From an uncultured delta proteobacterium (lineage in GTDB: Bacteria; Desulfobacterota; Desulfobulbia; Desulfobulbales; Desulfocapsaceae): a DNA stretch of 64,000 bases. Made by a program: the position numbers and the translations under genes. Positions within the stretch are counted from its first letter, which is position 1. Each line of letters opens with the position of its first letter. This document shows positions 45,927 to 53,922 of this stretch, in pieces. The stretch lies in assembly GCA_903901335.1 (NCBI GenBank), contig CAIUQR010000024.1:1-64000 (forward strand). The letters are read 5' to 3'. Below the pieces are notes generated by a model, which ran no database searches, was not told the origin of the DNA, and was given only the letters and a program-made list of their open reading frames with translations.

Positions 45927-46694
45927 ATGTGCCTGATCCTCTTTGCCTATAATGTCCATCCGCGATATCGTCTGGTACTGGCTGCCAACAGGGATGAATT
46001 CTATGAACGGCCCGCGGCGCCGCTCCACTTCTGGGAAGATCATCCCCAGATCCTGGCCGGGCGCGATCTCAAGCAAATGGGGACCTGGCTGGGTATAACC
46101 CGGAATGGCAGGTTGGCGGCAATAACCAATTTCCGCGACCCGAAGGGAATCAAGCAGGATGCTCCTTCCCGGGGAGATCTGGTCGCAGATTTTCTGAAAG
46201 GCGGCAGGGGACCTCTTGACTATGTGCAGGAAATAGGGGCGGGAGCAGGTGTGTTCAACGGATTTAATCTTCTTATCGGTGATCGTGACGGACTGTATTA
46301 TACGTCGAACCGCGGGGTCGGGTTCCGCTCTCTTGAACCGGGCATCTATGGACTCAGCAATCACCTGCTGGATACGCCGTGGCCGAAGATCAAATCGGGT
46401 GTCTCCTGTCTCGAATCGTTAATGAAGGCAGATGATGCGGCTCTCTTTTCCGGGCTGGAAAAACTCCTGCAAAATCAGGAGAGGCCGCCGGATGACCAGC
46501 TTCCCGATACCGGGGTGGGGCTTATGTGGGAGAGGAGGCTGGCCGCCATCTTTATTTCCAGCCTGACCTACGGTACGCGTTGCTCTTCCCTGTTGACCAT
46601 CGCCCGAACCGGTCAAATCCATTTCAAGGAGATAAGCTGGGCACAGGGCCTGGAGAGGCCGTCTCCTCTTGCTGTCCGTGAATTTAATTGTTAA
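45927..46694 (+). CDS. NRDE family (TANGO2-like) protein
   Basis: A protein of 255 residues opening MCLILFAYNVHPRYRLVLAA, then NRDEFYERP, the motif that names the family, and LAGRDLKQMGTWLGITRNG, TNFRDP. The N-terminal Cys after Met suggests an Ntn-hydrolase-like fold. Human TANGO2 and bacterial homologues have been linked to haem and lipid handling, but the enzyme activity is unsettled. In this window it stands alone between the HD-GYP gene and the GH17-GT2 fusion. Confidence 0.92.
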   Translation: MCLILFAYNVHPRYRLVLAANRDEFYERPAAPLHFWEDHPQILAGRDLKQMGTWLGITRNGRLAAITNFRDPKGIKQDAPSRGDLVADFLKGGRGPLDYVQEIGAGAGVFNGFNLLIGDRDGLYYTSNRGVGFRSLEPGIYGLSNHLLDTPWPKIKSGVSCLESLMKADDAALFSGLEKLLQNQERPPDDQLPDTGVGLMWERRLAAIFISSLTYGTRCSSLLTIARTGQIHFKEISWAQGLERPSPLAVREFNC

Positions 46695-46762
46695 TAGATG
46701 AAAAAAACAGTATCATTTTCGCCCTGTCGATCAGAAACGTTGGAGAGGAATGAATTAACTAT

Positions 46763-49411
46763 ATGAGCAGAGCAAATATTCTCATTGTCATAGCCATTGC
46801 AGTCATCTGTTTCAGTTCCTGGGCGTACTTGAATCAGCCGAAGAATGAACCGGCCTGGCCAAACCGCATTCAGGGCTTCTGCTTTTCACCGTACCGGGAA
46901 GGCCAGAGCGCTGTTGAGAAAACCATGCCGTCCGAGGCTGAAATCGAGTCCGATCTGGCCCTTCTGGCCGACAAGACCCATGCGATCCGGACATATACGG
47001 TGGAAGGAGTCATGGCCAAGGTTCCCGCCCTTGCCCGGAAATACGGGTTGAATGTAACCCTCGGCGCCTGGCTCGATAAGAATCCGGAAAGAAACGAGGA
47101 AGAGATCCAGACCTTAATTAAAGTCACCCGCGAGAACTATAAAAATGTGGTCCGGGTCGTTGTCGGCAATGAGACTCAGCTGAGGAGTGATCTTACCTCC
47201 GCCCAGTTGGCAGGGTATCTTGACAGAGTGCGTCAGGCTGTGAATGTCCCGGTCAGTACGGCCGAGACCTGGGATCAATGGTACGCCCATAAAGAGTTGG
47301 GCGCTCATGTCGATTATGTCTGTATCCACCTGCTCCCCTATTGGGAAGGTATCAGTGCCGACCGGGCGGTTGAGTATTCTATTGATCACTATAATCTTCT
47401 GAAAAATACCTTTCCGGAAAAAGATATCATAATCGGTGAGATCGGTTGGCCCAGTAACGGGAGGACGCTTCATTCAGCGGAGGCAACGACGGCAAACGAG
47501 GCCATTTTTCTCCGCCAGTTTCTCTCCAGAGTATCACAGGAAAAGTTGGTTTATTATTTAATGGAGGCCTTTGATCAGCCCTGGAAGGCAAGGACATCAG
47601 GGGGAGCCGTTGAGGCCTATTGGGGGGTCTATGACGTCCAGAGACAGCCGAAGTTTCCGTTCACCACGCCCATTGTCAAGGTGCCGGAATGGCGGATCCT
47701 GGCCGGTATTTCCGTGGTTGTGGCCGTTATCACCTTCGCCTTTCTTCTGATTGACTCCACCACCTTACGGGCCAGGGGGCGCAGCTTTCTCGCCTCCGTC
47801 GCCTTTGGTGCCTCTACCGCCGCGGTCTGGATTATTTACAGCTATTCCAGGCAGTATTTGACGGTGCTGTCCATCGTTATCGGTCTTTTGATGATCCTTG
47901 GCCTGATCGGTGTCGTTGTGGTTTTATTGGCAGAGGCCCATGAATGGGCGGAGGCCACCTGGGCCACGTCCTGGCGGCGGCCGTTTATGACCCATAAACT
48001 GAAGGACGGCCAGTTTCCGATGGTGTCCGTGCATGTGCCCGCCTATAATGAACCGCCGGAGATGATGATCGAAACCCTAGACGCTCTCGCCAGGATGGAA
48101 TACCCCTGTTTCGAAGTCATAGTGATGGATAACAATACCAAGGATCCGGCGGTCTGGCAGCCGGTGGCGGCCCACTGCGAAAAACTGGGGCCGCGTTTCC
48201 GGTTTTTCCATGTCGATCCGCTGTCCGGATTTAAAGGAGGGGCGCTCAATTACGCTCTGGCCCAGACAGCACCGGAGGCAGAAGTGATCGCGGTGATTGA
48301 TAGCGATTATATAGTCACCCCCGACTGGTTGCATGATATGGCGGCCCAATTTGAAAACCCGAAAATCGCCATAGCCCAGGCCCCGCAGGATTACCGGGAC
48401 GATGGGGAAAATCTTTTCAAGGCCATGTGTTATGCCGAATACCAGGGGTTCTTCTATATCGGCATGCTGACCCGAAATGAACGCAACGCCATCATCCAGC
48501 ACGGGACGATGACCATGGTCCGGAAGTCTGCCCTGGTTGAGGTGGGTGGATGGTCGGAATGGTGTATCACCGAAGATGCCGAGTTGGGGCTCAAGATATT
48601 CGAAGAGGGCTACGAGGCCACCTATATTCCGCAATCCTATGGAAAAGGGTTGATGCCCGATACCTTTTTGGATTTCAAGAAACAGCGGGCCCGCTGGGCC
48701 TATGGCGCGGTCCAGATCCTGCGCCGCCATCTCAGGGCTCTCTGGGGCAAGGATGATTCGGCCCTGACCAGAGGACAGCGGTATCATTTTGTCGCCGGAT
48801 GGCTGCCCTGGCTTGCCGACGGGATCAATCTGATATTCACGCTGGCGGCTCTTGCCTGGTCGACGGGGATGTGTCTTTTTGTCCATGTCATTGATCCGCC
48901 CCTGGTTATTCTGTCATTCATGCCCCTCACTCTGTTTATTTTCAAGATGGGGAAAATGATTTACCTGTATCGGACCAGGGTCGGCGCCACTGTGACCCAG
49001 ACGATTGCCTCAGCCGTGGCGGGTTTATCCCTGTCGCATACCATTTCGCTGGCCATTCTGTCGGGCTTTGTTACAAAAGACAAACCGTTTTTCCGGACAC
49101 CGAAGATGGCGAAGGCCCATGCCCTTCTGCAGGCCCTGCAGTCGTCGCGGGAGGAGGGCCTGATGATGATAGCCCTGTGGGTCGCGGCCCTTGGTGTCGC
49201 TCGGTTGCAGGGGATCGATACCCCTGATCTCATCGTCTGGGATATTGTCCTGCTGGTCCAGTCCATCCCGTATGCAGCCGCGGTGTTTATGTCACTGGTC
49301 GGCGGATTTTCCAGAATTCCGAAAAAGATTATAAATAATATGACCTTGGCCCCTTCCAGTGTAATCGAACATGAAAAGGGGGCAGAGGCCGAAAAAGAGG
49401 TGATACAATGA
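46763..49411 (+). CDS. GH17-GT2 fusion, beta-glucan synthase-like membrane protein
   Basis: A protein of 882 residues. It has an N-terminal anchor (IAIAVICFSSWAYL), then a GH17 barrel (about 35-300) with acid/base E137 in VVGNETQLR and nucleophile E226 in GEIGWPSNG. Two helices follow (about 312-332 and 365-390), then a GT2 domain (about 415-650): DSDY (D513, D515), TEDAE (D605), QRARW (Q641 to W645). C-terminal helices span about 665-880. GH17 enzymes act on beta-1,3-glucans, so synthesis and remodelling of a beta-1,3-linked glucan is plausible; similar fusions occur in other proteobacteria. A lipoprotein gene overlaps the stop by four bases. Confidence 0.9.
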   Translation: MSRANILIVIAIAVICFSSWAYLNQPKNEPAWPNRIQGFCFSPYREGQSAVEKTMPSEAEIESDLALLADKTHAIRTYTVEGVMAKVPALARKYGLNVTLGAWLDKNPERNEEEIQTLIKVTRENYKNVVRVVVGNETQLRSDLTSAQLAGYLDRVRQAVNVPVSTAETWDQWYAHKELGAHVDYVCIHLLPYWEGISADRAVEYSIDHYNLLKNTFPEKDIIIGEIGWPSNGRTLHSAEATTANEAIFLRQFLSRVSQEKLVYYLMEAFDQPWKARTSGGAVEAYWGVYDVQRQPKFPFTTPIVKVPEWRILAGISVVVAVITFAFLLIDSTTLRARGRSFLASVAFGASTAAVWIIYSYSRQYLTVLSIVIGLLMILGLIGVVVVLLAEAHEWAEATWATSWRRPFMTHKLKDGQFPMVSVHVPAYNEPPEMMIETLDALARMEYPCFEVIVMDNNTKDPAVWQPVAAHCEKLGPRFRFFHVDPLSGFKGGALNYALAQTAPEAEVIAVIDSDYIVTPDWLHDMAAQFENPKIAIAQAPQDYRDDGENLFKAMCYAEYQGFFYIGMLTRNERNAIIQHGTMTMVRKSALVEVGGWSEWCITEDAELGLKIFEEGYEATYIPQSYGKGLMPDTFLDFKKQRARWAYGAVQILRRHLRALWGKDDSALTRGQRYHFVAGWLPWLADGINLIFTLAALAWSTGMCLFVHVIDPPLVILSFMPLTLFIFKMGKMIYLYRTRVGATVTQTIASAVAGLSLSHTISLAILSGFVTKDKPFFRTPKMAKAHALLQALQSSREEGLMMIALWVAALGVARLQGIDTPDLIVWDIVLLVQSIPYAAAVFMSLVGGFSRIPKKIINNMTLAPSSVIEHEKGAEAEKEVIQ

Positions 49412-49422
49412 GAGGATCGTTT

Positions 49423-49995
49423 ATGAAGAAATTGGCAGTATGTCTATCCATTGCTCTGATTCTGACCGGTTGTGCCGGAACGATGCCGGAAAAGGCCGAT
49501 CTCAATATTGAAATCGCCGATCAATCAACAGGAGTGTATCCGTCCTCCCTTCAGGTCAGTGTGGTTAGCCGGGATATTCGTGCCGATCCGTATATCATCG
49601 TTTACAATCTGGACAGAGAAGCAACCACGATGCTGACCAGCCGTGTTCCTCCTCAGGTCCTGGTGAAAGACAGTCTGGCCCAGGGCCTGCGGCAGCAGGG
49701 CCTGAACCGGGGTGACAGATCCAATATAACCGTTTCCGTTGTCATCAAAGAGCTTCAGGCTAAGGTCACGAAACCCGGTGCGCTCTATGCAACACATGCC
49801 AGGACCCGTCTGGAGCTTACTATCGGCAACAACGGGAACGTTCTTACCCTGGAATACAATCGGGAGGCCAGTAAGGAATCGATGACCCGTCCGAAGGTCC
49901 TGTTCCTCGAGACGATGCTGAACGAGCAGTTGACCGATATAGTGGTAAAAATGCTGGAGGACCATCGGGTTCGAGCCGCCATCAAAGGCAAATGA
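49423..49995 (+). CDS. YajG-like lipoprotein
   Basis: A protein of 190 residues starting MKKLAVCLSIALILTGCAGT, a lipoprotein signal with lipobox LTGC. The mature part (VSVVSRDIRADPYIIVYN, LVKDSLAQGLRQQGLNRGD, LNEQLTDIVVKMLED) follows the YajG/lipoprotein 16 pattern. AGAGG about seven bases upstream favours ATG 49423 over the ATG at 49408. It overlaps or abuts the GH17-GT2 gene and is probably co-translated; a role in placing or exporting the glucan at the outer membrane is inferred. Confidence 0.8.
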   Translation: MKKLAVCLSIALILTGCAGTMPEKADLNIEIADQSTGVYPSSLQVSVVSRDIRADPYIIVYNLDREATTMLTSRVPPQVLVKDSLAQGLRQQGLNRGDRSNITVSVVIKELQAKVTKPGALYATHARTRLELTIGNNGNVLTLEYNREASKESMTRPKVLFLETMLNEQLTDIVVKMLEDHRVRAAIKGK

Positions 49996-50083
49996 TGATG
50001 CGTCAAGCACCCAGCGTATCAAATCGGTCTTGGCAGATCCTGGTAAAAACTGTAGAGGGCCGCAAAAGAAAGACGCCCCAATT

Positions 50084-50809
50084 TCATAGGCGATCCACTG
50101 TTCCCGTATATTGACCGAGTGTAGTCAAGATCGGTTTACGGAAGAAATAGCAGGGTAAAGCGATGGCCAGAGAAAAGGCCAGCAGGGCAAAAAAACTGCC
50201 GTACTGCCCCTGATACACCTGGGCACCCTGAAAAGAGAGCATGAGCGTCCCCGGTATGCGACCAATCATCGAGATAAAGAGGAATACCCGGAAGGGAATA
50301 ATACTCAAACCCATCATGTAACAGAGTATGTCTTTGGGAAAGCCTGGAATGAGAAACAAGAGAAAGGGAAGAACAAAGTCACTCTTGCAAACGAGATGAT
50401 TGAAACGGTGATAGGCTTTGGTTCCCTGAAGCCTTGTGATAACTATATTACGGAAGTAATGGCCAAGCCCGAAGGCGAGACACGAGCCGACGGTAAGACC
50501 GAGCGTCGAAAGAAGGAATCCGGTGGACCATCCGAAAAGATAGCCGCCTGCAACTCCGGTAGCCTCACCCGGCAGGGGGGCCGCAACCACTTGAAGGATC
50601 TGGAGGAGAACAAAAACAAGCGGTGCGAGCGGACCGTAGTCACCGATGGTGTCCCGAATGCTGTTCAGGTGTGAAACGGTTTCCTTGAGAGCAAAGAAAA
50701 GGGCGTAAAGCCGGTTCTGTATTGGAAAAGCAAAGAGGGTAAGGGCCACACTGCCTATCAGCAAAAATAACGTGGTCCAACCAAGTATCCGTCGAGTCGA
50801 TTGCTGCAT
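50084..50809 (-). CDS. TVP38/TMEM64 (VTT domain) membrane protein
   Basis: A 241-residue protein with five or six membrane helices. APLPGEATGVAGGYLFGW and SCLAFGLGHYFRN form the VTT/DedA-like core, and FLLFLIPGFPKDILCYMMGL a later conserved loop. DedA/VTT proteins act as lipid scramblases or flippases. ATG 50809 is favoured over an upstream start at 50890, which would add 27 hydrophilic residues and has no better ribosome site. The gene lies on the minus strand, converging on the YajG-like lipoprotein gene (stop 49995). Confidence 0.8.
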   Translation of the reverse strand: MQQSTRRILGWTTLFLLIGSVALTLFAFPIQNRLYALFFALKETVSHLNSIRDTIGDYGPLAPLVFVLLQILQVVAAPLPGEATGVAGGYLFGWSTGFLLSTLGLTVGSCLAFGLGHYFRNIVITRLQGTKAYHRFNHLVCKSDFVLPFLLFLIPGFPKDILCYMMGLSIIPFRVFLFISMIGRIPGTLMLSFQGAQVYQGQYGSFFALLAFSLAIALPCYFFRKPILTTLGQYTGTVDRL

Positions 50810-51028
50810 TATTGAAGTCGTAGGCTGGACCGGCAAGGAGTGTCCGCGCAAAAAAGATTGTATCGGCACGCGAACGGTGCCTGTAAGCACCAGACTGTCA
50901 GAAAAAAATTGCCGGTTTCAAAGGCGAGGTGTTGGCCTTTATAAAATTCAGTGCCTGGTTTAAGGACGTTTATAGAGAGAGATCTCTTGAAACGACACGC
51001 CCAGTTACCAGAGGAAGCAGGCATTCTC

Positions 51029-51220
51029 TTATTTCTCGATTTCCTTGGTCTCTAACGTATCGTTTGATTTTTCTTCCCGCTCGGCCATTGCCTTTTTGAA
51101 ACCTTTTATGCCCTTACCCAGGGAACTTCCGAGCTCAGGGAGTTTCCCCGGCCCATAGACAATCAGAACGATCCCCATTATGATAAGAAGATGCATCGGT
51201 TGAAAAAGACCGCTAAACAT
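51029..51220 (-). CDS. tatA: Sec-independent translocase subunit TatA
   Basis: A 63-residue protein: short N-terminus, one membrane helix (HLLIIMGIVLIVYGPGKLPE) with the FGPxKLPELG-type hinge (here YGPGKLPELG), then an amphipathic helix (GKGIKGFKKAM) and an acidic tail. It forms the pore of the twin-arginine pathway with TatC. AGGAGG precedes ATG 51220. No tatB or tatC is adjacent. Confidence 0.9.
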   Translation of the reverse strand: MFSGLFQPMHLLIIMGIVLIVYGPGKLPELGSSLGKGIKGFKKAMAEREEKSNDTLETKEIEK

Positions 51221-51595
51221 ACTAACCTCCTGTTACAAGTTTAAGAAACTACAGGCAAGACTCTTAAGAATTGAAAATTGCGAGAAAAACCGCCACCGGG
51301 ACAATAATCAAATACACGGATTGAAAAAGTCCTTAAACTGCGGGCAACGTCTTCCTTAGTGTAGATTGATAATTAACTGCTCCTGGTTGTCCTGTCAAGA
51401 GGAAACAGGCATTGCGCGCCGTCCCGGAAAAGTCTCGCGGCAGCTCTGATCAGGCCGGATTACATTGCTCTCGGCCAGTCGCCCGGAGCAATGTTCATGC
51501 CGGTCTGCCGGCCCCTGCCGGTGGCCTTGAAGGCTGACGGAATATCGCCAGGGTAAATCAAGATAGATCGGTGAGATTCGGGTCAATGGAAATCG
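51221..51595. other. tatA upstream region with antitoxin remnant
   Basis: A 375-base stretch without an intact gene. The left part should hold the tatA promoter. The right part (about 51460-51595, minus strand) holds the decayed BrnA-like sequence described separately. No RNA gene was recognised. Confidence 0.45.
51460..51594 (-). pseudogene. decayed BrnA-like antitoxin
   Basis: On the minus strand, the frame ending at TAA 51460-51462 reads GDIPSAFKATGRGRQTGMN then IAPGDWPRAM. This aligns with the C-terminal ribbon-helix-helix of BrnA antitoxins (consensus-like AFKATGKGWQTRMNAALRDWL), with the conserved Trp, Arg and Leu replaced. A second frame just upstream reads AVTISIDPNLTDLS then stop, matching the preceding BrnA strand (VTIxxDPxxL). 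So one frameshift and several substitutions separate the pieces. It lies right after the stop of the 205-residue gene on the same strand. No BrnT toxin is present. Confidence 0.45.
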
Positions 51596-52213
51596 TCACA
51601 GCTCCAGGATCGCTGTCATCTTGATAAATTGTGGATCAAGGATAACCTCTTCTTCCTGGCGGTCCTTCAGGTAAACGAGGACATTTTTTCTGGTTGTTTC
51701 CAGGGCGTAGATTGTCCCCCTTCCAATGCCCTGTTCCTGCCAGCGTTCCTCAAAACTCCGTATTTTTTTCCTGCTCAGTGTCCAGCTCAACCCTTTTTCA
51801 ATCCCCGTTATCGAAATCCTGTACACTGTGGCTGACTCAAAGGGAAAAGGGGCACCCAGAGAGTATAATATTTCTCTATTGCAGGATTCGAACAGCTCAT
51901 TCCAGACGGCGGGATCACCGCCGGATAGAAAAGGCGAATTGGTCATGGTGTAGAGTTTGATCACCGCCGCCTCGAACCTTTCAGCATCTCTGAAGGCCTG
52001 ACTGTTATTCTTCAAGAATCGAATATGGTCAAGCCTATGCAATTTCATCATCGCATCCAGGGGATCCTCTTCACTCTCAACTGCTTGTTGCAACATAATG
52101 AGCTTATGCAGCTTAAGTTCGTCATGTCTGGCTTGCATTTTTGCATTGTCAAATGAACCCATAAAAACATCAGGAGGATACAAAAACACAATATCTTTGA
52201 AATTCCACTTCAT
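51596..52213 (-). CDS. hypothetical protein with ADP-ribosyltransferase-like pattern
   Basis: A 205-residue protein without signal or membrane helices. The N-terminal half is helical and charged. The C-terminal half has VYRISITG, GLSWTLSRKKIRSFEER, GTIYALETTRKNVLVYL and KDRQEEEVILDP. An Arg, then a Ser-Trp-Thr strand, then a Glu-rich strand in that order is reminiscent of the R-S-E type ART fold found in many toxins and phage proteins, but no named family is recognised. The gene is next to a decayed antitoxin and in a region of broken fragments, which fits an accessory or toxin-related origin. ATG 52213 follows a GAGG-like site. Confidence 0.55.
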   Translation of the reverse strand: MKWNFKDIVFLYPPDVFMGSFDNAKMQARHDELKLHKLIMLQQAVESEEDPLDAMMKLHRLDHIRFLKNNSQAFRDAERFEAAVIKLYTMTNSPFLSGGDPAVWNELFESCNREILYSLGAPFPFESATVYRISITGIEKGLSWTLSRKKIRSFEERWQEQGIGRGTIYALETTRKNVLVYLKDRQEEEVILDPQFIKMTAILEL

Positions 52214-52665
52214 CCACTCGCCTCATTAAAGAATTAGCAGGACTGCACATTCATCTCGGAGGTCATTTGCTTGAATGTCTCCTGTTTGAGCCCAGCAAAG
52301 GGGCGCTGAAAATTGCCCTGTTTATCGGGGGTACGATTTCTCTCCCGAACATCCGAACATATACAGAGTCCACTGTAAGTTGTAAAGTTTCCTTTCGCGG
52401 AAAGATTTGGGTTCAACCGACCATGCAGTTCTGATCGATCTGAAAGACCTGCATCATGATGGAGTGATTGAACCTTCCGCATTTCCAGGTGTAACCATGT
52501 TGATGAGCGCCATGCGTCTCTCCATAATTTAAAATTTCACTCAATGGGCTGTTAGTGGAGAATGTTGCAGCCCGGCAAGAATTTGCCTGGAGATTACTTC
52601 GAATTGATTTATCAGTAAAATTTATTAATATGATAACATCAATAAGGAGAGTTAATCGACAATAT
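52214..52665. other. region with gene fragments upstream of lysR
   Basis: A 452-base stretch. On the minus strand, GGAGAG precedes ATG 52513, which opens MALINMVTPGNAEG and stops at 52454. This resembles the N-terminus of peroxidase-related (AhpD/carboxymuconolactone decarboxylase-like) enzymes but is truncated. The right end (about 52590-52665) is AT-rich and should hold the lysR promoter. No intact gene is seen. Confidence 0.35.
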
Positions 52666-53562
52666 ATGCACCATTTAGAAATTAAACACTTACGGATGGT
52701 CCGGGCCATTGCGGAGACCGGAAATATGACCAAGGCCGCAGACAGGCTGTTTCTTTCCCAGTCCGCCCTCAGCCAGCAACTAAAAGACATAGAAGGCAAA
52801 CTGAAGGGAGACCTGTTTTTCAGGACCAGCAGGAAAATGATCTTGACTTCCATCGGCAAGAAATTGTTGCAGACGGCGGAACACATTCTTGAGACCTTTG
52901 AGGATGCGGAACTTGAGCTCGCGAAAAGAGTCTCCGGAGACAAGGGAGAGCTCAAAGTGGGCACGCAGTGTATCTTCTGCTATAAATGGTTACCCCACAT
53001 CATGAAGGTATTTCAAGGAAAATTTCCGAGCATCGACTTTGAGATCGGCAACTCTGATGACCCTGTCCGGGAACTGGAAACAAAAAAATACGATCTGATC
53101 ATCACCGCAGGGCCTCCGACGGATGATACCTATGTATATTCCCCACTCTTTAAGGATCAAATGGTCTGCATCCTGCCCGAGGACCACCTCTTCAGCTCTC
53201 AGTCTTATATCCACTGGCAGGACTTCAGCAAAATGGATCTGATATCCCATGCGGAAAAAGGAAAGAACAAATTTTATCAGGCTGCATTGAAACCAAAGAG
53301 CATAGAGCCCAGAAGGTTTATGACGGTGGGTCAGCCCCAGGCAATTATTGAAATGGTGGCATCGGGGTTCGGGGTCAGCATCTTTCCCGGATGGGCGATC
53401 AAGGATTCGTTACCTGCATCCGGTATCATTGCTCGTCCCATAACCAGAAGCGGATTGCCGCTTACCTGGTATGCCGCTTCGTTAAGAAATACGAAAAGGC
53501 CTGTTTTTCAAGATGAATTTGTTCATATTGTCAGCAGATTGAATCTTGCAGACCGGGCCTGA
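52666..53562 (+). CDS. LysR family transcriptional regulator (MetR-like)
   Basis: A protein of 298 residues. The N-terminal winged helix (HLEIKHLRMVRAIAETGN, TKAADRLFLSQSALSQQL, EGKLKGDLFFR) is typical. The effector domain (about 90-295) has a substrate-binding fold ending in GFGVSIFPGWAI. The N-terminus LEIKHLRMV is close to MetR-type members. ATG 52666 gives the normal start; earlier ATGs add an unlike segment. It precedes the liv operon by 360 bases in the same direction, and the T-N11-A palindrome in that gap makes it a candidate regulator of livK. Confidence 0.88.
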   Translation: MHHLEIKHLRMVRAIAETGNMTKAADRLFLSQSALSQQLKDIEGKLKGDLFFRTSRKMILTSIGKKLLQTAEHILETFEDAELELAKRVSGDKGELKVGTQCIFCYKWLPHIMKVFQGKFPSIDFEIGNSDDPVRELETKKYDLIITAGPPTDDTYVYSPLFKDQMVCILPEDHLFSSQSYIHWQDFSKMDLISHAEKGKNKFYQAALKPKSIEPRRFMTVGQPQAIIEMVASGFGVSIFPGWAIKDSLPASGIIARPITRSGLPLTWYAASLRNTKRPVFQDEFVHIVSRLNLADRA

Positions 53563-53814
53563 TCGTACAGCTGAAACGAATGTTTCCCAGAAAATTCAAT
53601 AATAGGCCGGTATTTATACCGGCAGCGGAAATTTTCAACCCCTTCCGACATCCTGACCTCAATATGCAGGCAGAGCGTGCCGTTCCTGCTCGTACTTCCG
53701 GTGGATCTGGCGATTTTCATTTTTTCCCCGGTTGTTGACCATATCTTTGCCCGGATTACTGCATTAGACTGCAAAGAATAATACGACAGAAGTTCATACT
53801 CTGCTTGACCTTAT

Positions 53815-53844
53815 CGACACGAATGGGGTAGCATCACCTTCCAA
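53815..53844 (+). promoter_or_regulatory. livK: predicted livK operon promoter
   Basis: TTGACC (53815-53820), an 18-base spacer and TAGCAT (53839-53844). Transcription would begin near 53851, just at the palindrome 53859-53875. GGAGGAGGGAG lies before the livK ATG at 53923. Confidence 0.5.
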
Positions 53845-53858
53845 GAACGTTACGTCGC

Positions 53859-53875
53859 GCGTAACATTTCAGGAA
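53859..53875. promoter_or_regulatory. LysR-type operator candidate
   Basis: GTTACG (53859-53864) and CGTAAC (53870-53875) are perfect complements around TCGCG. Within it TACGTCGCGCGTA fits the T-N11-A box of LysR regulators. It covers the predicted start of the liv transcript, which would suit repression or ligand-dependent control. Confidence 0.4.
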
Positions 53876-53922
53876 GTCTGCACACAAACCGTCTATCTGA
53901 TTATTTCAAAGGAGGAGGGAGT

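Larger units (their letters stand above)
53563..53922. other. intergenic region with liv promoter elements
   Basis: A 360-base gap. It holds the 18-base palindrome GCCGGTATTTATACCGGC (53606-53623), flanked by GAAAATT and AAATTTTC, which may end lysR transcription; then the liv promoter and operator described separately. No supported gene was found, though a short minus-strand frame overlaps the end of lysR. Confidence 0.5.

Noticed and set aside
53523..53774. 83-codon minus-strand frame overlapping lysR
   Set aside because: No ribosome site or family match, and it crosses a palindrome and the end of lysR.
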